Positions 57,865-64,000 of a stretch of DNA of 64,000 bases are shown here, piece by piece (position 1 is the first letter of the stretch; the number at the start of each line of letters is the position of its first letter). The stretch is from NCBI RefSeq assembly GCF_932274485.2, contig NC_065884.2, positions 71,260,046-71,324,045 on the forward strand, written 5' to 3'. Both the position numbers and the translations under genes were made by a program. Below the pieces are notes generated by a model. That model searched no databases. It worked only from the letters and a program-made list of their open reading frames with translations, and had not been told where the DNA came from. The DNA comes from Patella vulgata. Its lineage: Eukaryota > Mollusca > Gastropoda > Patellidae.

Positions 57865-57919
57865 ATGATTGTTTTATCAAACTTTTTAGCAGTTGGACTT
57901 GTTTTCTTTTTAAATTTAG
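57865..57919 (+). CDS. Candidate first coding exon, signal peptide
   Basis: ATG in a fair context (AGCCATGA) opens 18 codons, MIVLSNFLAVGLVFFLNL, and reaches a strong donor GGTAAGTTT in phase 1. The peptide has the hydrophobic run of a secretory signal. The 300 bp upstream are free of repeats, as expected for a promoter and 5' UTR. No second exon was found before 64000, so the gene would continue to the right. A chance match is possible. Confidence 0.42.
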
Positions 57920-57989
57920 GTAAGTTTGAACCTTGTATATTTTTTTTGGTAATTGGCAAGTTGAGAAGACGGTTTCCAGATGATTCACA

Positions 57990-58077
57990 ATGATGTCAGG
58001 GATTCGATCCCTTGTTCATCGGTGTTTTCCAATCTGGCTTCCGCCTGTCAATTGTGCACGTCAGAGGGGCTGGAAAG
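57990..58077 (+). repeat. SINE-2 fragment
   Basis: ATTCGATCCCTTGTTCATC..GTTTTCCAATCTGGCTTCC to GAGGGGCTGGAAAGG. Confidence 0.65.
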
Positions 58078-58533
58078 GAAAGAGAGAAAGGGAAATGGGG
58101 TTTAACTTCCACTTGACACTAATTACGTAATATTTAGTTGAGATATTTAGTTGAATTTGGTATACACAGATTCCGCAGTTGTACGTGACAAGGAGTAGGG
58201 TCGTCTGTCCAACCTCGTGGGTTTTCTCTGGGTCCTCCGGTTTCTTCTCACTGCTAAAGACCCCTACGCGCAAGCGAATTGTGTAAGTAATTAAACCATA
58301 TGTTAGTCCCGAAATGACCTAGTTTGTGTCGAGTGGACGTTAAACCCCATTTCTCTCTCTCTCTCTTTTGTCATTATATCTTTAAATCATTTCCAGTCAT
58401 TGAGTCAACTGGCGTGTTTTCATTCCCAGAGTCCTTCGGTTTCCTCCCACTGCTAAAGACCAATACGCGACAGCGAATTATTAAAATAAAATGTTAGTCC
58501 CGAAATGGCCTAGTTTGTGTCGAGTGGACATAT

Positions 58534-58575
<42 letters not shown>
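58078..58575 (+). repeat. SINE-1 cluster
   Basis: A tail fragment in reverse (58080-58130), a 5'-truncated + copy (about 58170-58370) and a deleted + copy (about 58397-58575), the last with about 40 bp of TC. Confidence 0.85.
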
Positions 58576-58604
58576 ATTGTTAACATTCATTGTTGTTAGA
58601 TTAC

Positions 58605-59218
58605 TGCCCAGGATCCTGTTTCTCGAAATCTTAAAGTAGCTAAGTCTCTAACTCAATATCATCCAAAATCTTCAACATTGAAAACACAAATTATTTGTCA
58701 ATTTAAATCAACATTGATGCTGTGATCTTACCGGAAAAAGATGGGCTTCTGATATCCAATACTTAAGACAAAATAAACATTTTACCATCGGTACACGAAT
58801 CGTGTACCATAATGCGTTTCAGCCCCAGTTCTAGCAAGAGACTTGAGGAACGAGGCTAGACATATTGCACCAAACCAAACGGCGTATGTAGACTGGAATA
58901 ACCAGGCGCTAGAAATTTGCATTCGATTGAGACTGCTGGCTTATTTCGCGGAACATAACTGATTTGAAATTAGAGTAAAAACGGAAACCATTGAATGTAT
59001 ATCAGTTTATATACATTCATATTACAGTATTATATGAGTTGCGACCCACTTGTGTCAATTTCTAGGTCCCAAATGTTAGCGATTTAGCTCCTTTAACTAA
59101 AGATAAAATCCAAATTTTAGTAGATTGGCTACGCACTAAAATTAATCTAATAATATCCAATCAAATTACTGAAATCTGGATTTCATCTTAGTTAAAATTT
59201 TGTGAAACCGCCCTTGTT
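58605..59218. mobile_element. Foldback MITE-F split by MITE-E
   Basis: Left piece CCTGTTTCTCGAAATCTTAA and right piece TTAACTAAAGATAAAATCCAAATTTTAG..TTAGTTAAAATTTTGTGAAA fit around the TTAA target of the MITE-E. Confidence 0.72.
58631..59096 (-). mobile_element. MITE-E complete copy, reverse
   Basis: TTAAAGTAGCTAAGTCTC to GCGATTTAGCTCCTTTAA; 466 bp, TTAA on both sides. Confidence 0.87.
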
Positions 59219-59219
59219 T

Positions 59220-59825
59220 TATGAATTTTTATATAGTTATTATTCGCTCAAGAGAATTGCGATCAGCCTCGGCTAATTTTGTTAAATTGGGGAATTAATT
59301 CCGTTTCGCTCAAAATTCCGCCAAGAGATCGATTATTTAACAATGCTATCGACAATAAACAATAATTACCTTTGATAATTACTAACATTAATTGATTTGT
59401 AATTAGTGACACATTATGACAAAGTCTTGCGTGATGGGGGCGATGACTTAAAAAAAATCAAAACTCGACTCTTTAAACAGTTGACACATCAAAAAGAACT
59501 GATACACTTCTACGTCGTGTTTTTCTGAAAATAAACACGGAGAACATCTCTTAGGCAATATGTGATTTGGTAAAACACGTTATTATCATTTTAAAAATGT
59601 GTTTCGACCTTTCTGTTTGTTCCCCATTGTGTTTGATGAGGCCTGTTCGATCTATTTATAAACAAAGACAACTATCTAAATAAAAATACATTAAAAAGCA
59701 ATTTTCTTCTGATGAGGAATTCGTTAAAAAATAACTGAATGCTATCCAATGATGGCTGATTTCTACGTCATTATTTGATGGATTTTTTTAAAAAAAGAAA
59801 TAAATGCCAATAAACGGTCGTCAAA
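59220..59825. other. Intergenic stretch, nothing recognised
   Basis: AT-rich; no repeat family or exon supported. Confidence 0.45.
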
Positions 59826-59888
59826 GGAAACTGGAAATGAAATGAGATGAAATAGAATAGGGCTTAACTTTCTACTTTTCTGTTCTAC

Positions 59889-60253
59889 AATGAAATAAAA
59901 TGGGGTTTAACGTCCTACTGCTCTGCTCCGACTGGGATAATGAAGATGGGCATACACTATACAGTGTGCTATGAGGGATATTATGCCCGGGCAGCGGCAC
60001 TATTGCCTACTCTTATATCGAATTCCAACAGCCAAGGGATCTTTTACGTGCACGCTAAAGTGTACACATGACCTCGGTTTTTCGTCCCGTCCGAACGACT
60101 AGACAGCTGTCTTTGTCAGGCCCTCCGTCCTGCACCACTGATAGGGGTAAACCACTTCGGAAAATCCCGATGTACTTTCTCGACCAATGTAGGGATCGAA
60201 CCCGCGATCTCCAGGCTAGTGAGTCAGCGTCTTACCCACTTAGCCACCGTGGG
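59889..60253 (-). repeat. SINE-2 full-length, reverse
   Basis: GAAATAAAATGGGGTTTAACG to CTTACCCACTTAGCCACCGTGGG. An extra tail copy (59835-59885) precedes it. Confidence 0.93.
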
Positions 60254-60466
60254 TCTTAACTGCTCTGCACCGACTGGGCTAATGAAGGCGTTCTCACGCC
60301 ATATAGTGTGCTATGAGGGTATTACTCTTAACCGTATTCCAGCTGTTAAGGGATCTTTTATGTGCACGCCAATGTGTACACCGTTTTTGGTTCCACCCGA
60401 ACGACAATACGTCGTCCCCTGCCAGGCCCCCCTTCCTGCACCCCTGACGCCGGAGACACCCATTAA
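60254..60466 (-). repeat. SINE-2, reverse, degraded
   Basis: TTAACTGCTCTGCACCGACTGGG to the CACCCCTGACGCCGG region, directly abutting the previous copy. Confidence 0.82.
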
Positions 60467-60496
60467 GATTTGTCATTTTTTTTTTTCTAAACAATA

Positions 60497-60714
60497 TTAA
60501 GATTTGTCATTGAGTCAACTGACGTGGTTTCGATTCCCCGGCTGTACGTGACAAGGAGTAGGGTCGCCTACGGTTTTCTCCGGGTCCTGCGGTTTCCTCC
60601 CTCTGCTAAAGACGCCTGCGCACAAGCGAATTATTGAAATAAATTGAACCATAAGTTGGTCCCGAAATGACCTAGTTCGTGTGGAGTGGACGTTAAACCC
60701 CATTTCTCTCTCTT
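60497..60714 (+). repeat. SINE-1, 5' truncated
   Basis: TTAAGATTTGTCATTGAGTCAAC to GGACGTTAAACCCCATTTCTCTC. Confidence 0.9.
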
Positions 60715-60952
60715 AAGTATCCATAATTATACTTTTTTGCCATGGTAACATAAATTAATAGTGTTCTGTAAACAAATGAGTTCAGTCATGTTTTTATATT
60801 GAGCCTTGAGAGTTGAGTCAAAAACCATCAATAAAAATCCAAGAATATCTCATATTAGAAGGTGTTTAATTATATTTGATTACCATCTCACGGATTATTT
60901 CCATAAACCCATTTTATTCAATAAAGACTAGCAATAAGGAACACGCGAACAC

Positions 60953-61210
60953 AGAGCCACAGTGGTTAAGTGAGTAAGACGCTGGCTGGCTAGCCTGGGG
61001 GTCGCCTATTCGATCGCTGCATTCGTCGAGGAGTTTCATTGGGATTTTCAGACGTGGTTTCCCCTTGTCAGTGTTGCAGGACAAGGACAGCTGTCTAGTT
61101 ATTCGGATGAAACAAAAAACCGAGGTCCCGTGTATACATTGGCGTGCACGTAAAGTCCCCTTGGCAGTTGGAATTCGATATAAGAGTAGACCGTATTGCC
61201 CGGGCAAAAT
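60953..61210 (+). repeat. SINE-2, 3' end cut by MITE-A
   Basis: AGAGCCACAGTGGTTAAGTGAG to GCCCGGGCAAAAT, where MITE-A begins. Confidence 0.88.
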
Positions 61211-61577
61211 ATCTAATTAAAATACAGATCTATATTTCGTTTCGATTTTTATACTTTCGATGGCTTTCACTACATAAAGATCTGATCGGTTGTACTGGAA
61301 TGTCGCGTCAGAGGTTATACGAGCGGCTTTTGACCTTATGACGTTAGACATTGAATAATCAATCAGCGTTGACGTTTCAAGTGGATTACCCACAGTTCCG
61401 TGCACCGCACGCCAAAAGCTCGTCGTAATAGACCGTTTCATTGGCTAATTCCTCACACCATCAAGAATGCGGGTTATATAATAACTCTTCCAGGTCCTAG
61501 TGTAGTAAAGACAAGTAAAACGAAATTTTGAACTTTAAAAAACGGAACGAAATAGGATCTGTGTTTTAATCAGATTA
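61211..61577. mobile_element. MITE-A complete copy
   Basis: ATCTAATTAAAATACAGATC to GATCTGTGTTTTAATCAGATTA. Confidence 0.88.
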
Positions 61578-61667
61578 ATGAGTATATAATATATCTTTAT
61601 CTGACATAATTTGTTTAAAATATAGTTCAAACTCTTATTTATTTTCAAACTATTTGTTCTTTATCTA

Positions 61668-61936
61668 GTTGGGGGGGGGGGGGGCAAATGGTTAGCACAT
61701 GCGTGCTGTATCGTAAGTTCTGTCATTGAGTCAACTGGCGTGGTTCGATTCCCGATTGTACGTGACAAGGAGTAGGGTAGGGTCGCCTGTCCAACCTCGT
61801 GGGTTTTCCCCGGGTCCTCCGCTTTCCTCCCACTGCTAGGGCAAGCGAATTATTGAAATAAAAAATCGAACCATGTGTTAGTCCCGAAATGACCTAGTTT
61901 GTGTCGAGTGGACGTTAAACCCCATTTCTCTCTCTC
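61668..61936 (+). repeat. SINE-1
   Basis: G-run and GCAAATGGTTAGCACATGCG to GTTAAACCCCATTTCTCTCTC; small deletion before GGGCAAGCG. Confidence 0.9.
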
Positions 61937-62007
61937 ATCTTGGTGTGGATGTAAACTTTAGCTACTCTTTGGCGTTTCAATCTACTGTTTCTAAATAAAA
62001 ATTTAAA

Positions 62008-62225
62008 AATGCATTGGAATGGGCTTTAACATCCTACTGGGATAATTAAAACGTTTTATGAGGAATTCCAACCGTCAAGAGTTCTTCTACGTGCACGCTA
62101 ACGGGTACACTTCGGTTTGTGTGTCATCAACCCGTCTAGACACTTTGTCCTTGTCGGGCGTTTTTCTTTCTCCACTATTGAGAAGGTCAATCAACGCTAG
62201 GAAGACCCAAGGAACTTTCTCGACG
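62008..62225 (-). repeat. SINE-2, reverse, heavily degraded
   Basis: AATGGGCTTTAACATCCTACTG..GAATTCCAACCGTCAAGAG..GTGCACGC to ACTTTCTCGACG. Confidence 0.72.
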
Positions 62226-62234
62226 AGCACCATA

Positions 62235-62640
62235 ATTGATCTCACTCTAATGTTGATATCGTTGATTCAGAAGCAAATAACAGTTATAAATGAAAATATA
62301 CGACACTAATAGATCAAAGTCGTCAGTTTATATACATAATGTGTATTAGTTAGTTAAAATTGTTAGTAATCAGGCAGTAGTCATTAAGTAGATGTTTTGT
62401 CACTAGGGGGTTAAAACTGTGACTGTTGAATGATATACACCACTATGGGTGTTAAAAACCGTCACGGTTTTACACCAGTAGTGACATCTTTTACAGCTTG
62501 TTACACACCTGCTAATTAATGACAACTGTATAATTTCTAACAACTGTCTATATATACTAAACATTAGTTTATAATAATGACCCTTGTTAATAAAAGGCCT
62601 AGCTCCATTCGTCAACGGTGCCAGCTTACCAGTGCCGGAA
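62235..62640 (+). repeat. Dispersed repeat J, copy 2
   Basis: Matches 25115-25515 in the same orientation. It contains two GTGACTGTTGAATGATATACAC-type segments; class unknown. Confidence 0.7.
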
Positions 62641-62944
62641 TGTATTCCACCAGTGCCATATTCACTTTAATGGCTCGCCTTAATAAAATAAATTGTATAA
62701 TAACTAAGTGATGACGTTAACAGGAAGACTGTGTAATATCTGCAATATGACACGTGTTAATCGGAGTGCCATTAACATGTCTAGTTCACAATGCACGTGT
62801 GATAATTGTAAAAACTAACCGTTATCTATAACGCATTCGTTAATCCCTAGATAACGGTGTGATATATTAGTCGCCTGTTGCCCTTGGCGATGTTTTATTT
62901 GATTTGATGCTAAAACATGCGCACCATAGTATTCAAACGACGAT

Positions 62945-63180
62945 AGATTCCTATCGGTTGACAGTATTCAAGATATGGTAGCTCCCTACTGGTAGACAAT
63001 ATTCAAGATACGGTAGCTTCCTACTGGTTGACAGTATTCAAGCTATTGTAGCTTCCTATTGGTAGACAGTATTCAAGCTATGGTCGCTTCCTAATGGCAG
63101 ACAATATTCAAGCAATGGTAGCTTCCTACCAGTAGACAGTACACATGTATTCTTACAGGTAGACAGTATTCAATCAACGA
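62945..63180 (+). repeat. Degenerate tandem repeat, about 39-bp units
   Basis: GTAGCTTCCTACTGGTAGACAGTATTCAAG.TATG-type units repeat about six times. Confidence 0.85.
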
Positions 63181-63267
63181 TAGATGCTTGTGTCAAATGG
63201 CACTTTCGGAAGTTCGGTCAGTTGCAGTTTGTTCATGCCAAATGTTCTTAATTTCGACAAACATCAT

Positions 63268-63510
63268 GAGAAATGAAATGGGTTTTATGAGTCCTACTGT
63301 ATCAACTGAGCTAATAATGACGGGTTACACCAATGATGGTAATGTTTCCCAGACAGTGGCGCTCGGTTATTCGTCCCATCCCAACGACTAGACGCTGCCA
63401 TTGCCAGGCCCTCCAACCTAAAACCACTGAAAAGGGGGAACGAAGGCTGAAAATCCGCCTATGGACGTTCTCGACCTACACGTTTAGTGAATACCGGACT
63501 TCCTGTAAAT
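63268..63510 (-). repeat. SINE-2, reverse, degraded
   Basis: GAAATGAAATGGGTTTTATGAG..CCTACTG to TTCTCGACC; several deletions. Confidence 0.75.
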
Positions 63511-63769
63511 CAGCCACATAGCTCCCATAAAGTATATACAGGCGGAGTATTATAAACCACATTATGTAGTCTCAATCACCCAGAACCACCTAGTCTTCAA
63601 TGTACGGAGGGTCTGGGTCTTTTGTCAGAATTAGCTAAGAAAGTTCCATTGCCCATGCGCAATGGTTGATTATCCAGTAAATTTCGCCAAGACAAGTAAG
63701 AGTAGGAGTAATAACGACCACATTATCCGAAGCTTTAAAAGAGACCCCTAAAATCCATTCTGAACAGGG

Positions 63770-64000
63770 GGCTTGGATGGCCGAATGGTTAGCGTGATCG
63801 CGTTGTATCATAAGGTCTTTCATTGAGTCTTTCACAGGCGTGGTTTCCCCGGTTGTACGTGACAAGGAGTTGGATCGCCTGACCGAGCTCGTGGGTTTTC
63901 TCCGGGTCCTTCGGTTTCCTCCCACAGCTGAAGACCCCTACGCGCAAGCGAATTATTGAAATAAAATTGAACCATATCTTAACCCGAAATGACCTAGTTT
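63770..64000 (+). repeat. SINE-1, runs off the window
   Basis: GGCTTGGATGGCCGAATGG to GAAATGACCTAGTTT, cut by the window end. Confidence 0.92.

Noticed and set aside
1-64000. A multi-gene defence or biosynthetic system
   Set aside because: Only two genes are recognised, they are ordinary host reductases, and no cluster of co-working genes is visible.

Overview
This window reads as a piece of an animal nuclear genome, most likely a mollusc and probably a marine gastropod. It is AT-rich, genes have several short exons with GT-AG introns, and more than half of the DNA is short interspersed repeats. Lineage is inferred from overall character; no species-specific marker was tested.

Genes, all on the + strand. 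(1) Positions 568-2356 hold the last three coding exons of a fatty acyl-CoA reductase (FAR1/FAR2-like); the rest lies to the left of the window. (2) Positions 19702-29363 hold a complete seven-exon aldo/keto reductase. Its exons join with consistent phases into 984 nt (327 aa plus stop), and the AKR catalytic tetrad (Asp49, Tyr54, Lys85, His120) is present. (3) Positions 57865-57919 look like a first exon encoding a signal peptide, whose gene would continue to the right. (4) Two weak candidates for terminal exons of unknown genes end at 16803 and 18782. Both gene products recognised are NAD(P)H-dependent reductases, but nothing in the sequence ties them into one pathway.

Repeats. Two tRNA-headed SINE families dominate. 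SINE-1 has a (TC)n tail and a Ser/Leu-tRNA-like head; SINE-2 has a (CATTT)n tail. Both share the 3' block GGACGTTAAACCCCATTTC. Several non-autonomous DNA transposon families are present: MITE-A (about 40-bp inverted ends, 9-bp target duplications), and four TTAA-bounded families, MITE-B, -C, -D and -E. There are also palindromic foldback elements, a Tc1/mariner element with recognisable transposase ends, a MITE carrying telomere-like repeats, and a possible foldback element with minisatellite ends (13.5-15.4 kb). LINE 3' ends ((ATT)n tail, CR1/L2-like reverse transcriptase C-terminus) occur at 24.8 and 32.2 kb. Many elements are nested, so a relative insertion order can be read.

Layout: 0-2.4 kb FAR gene end; 2.4-19.7 kb repeat-rich spacer; 19.7-29.4 kb AKR gene, whose introns hold a 22-bp minisatellite of about 1.3 kb, a triplicated exon end, SINEs, a LINE end and a pyrimidine-rich repeat; 29.4-57.6 kb repeat-dominated DNA without a recognised gene; 57.6-58 kb candidate first exon; 58-64 kb SINE and MITE clusters. 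I found no clear new multi-gene system. The most notable items are the AKR exon-tail triplication, a duplicated splice acceptor that leads into a stop, the shared SINE tails with mutual nesting, and the repeated palindromes at 24.0 and 49.9 kb.
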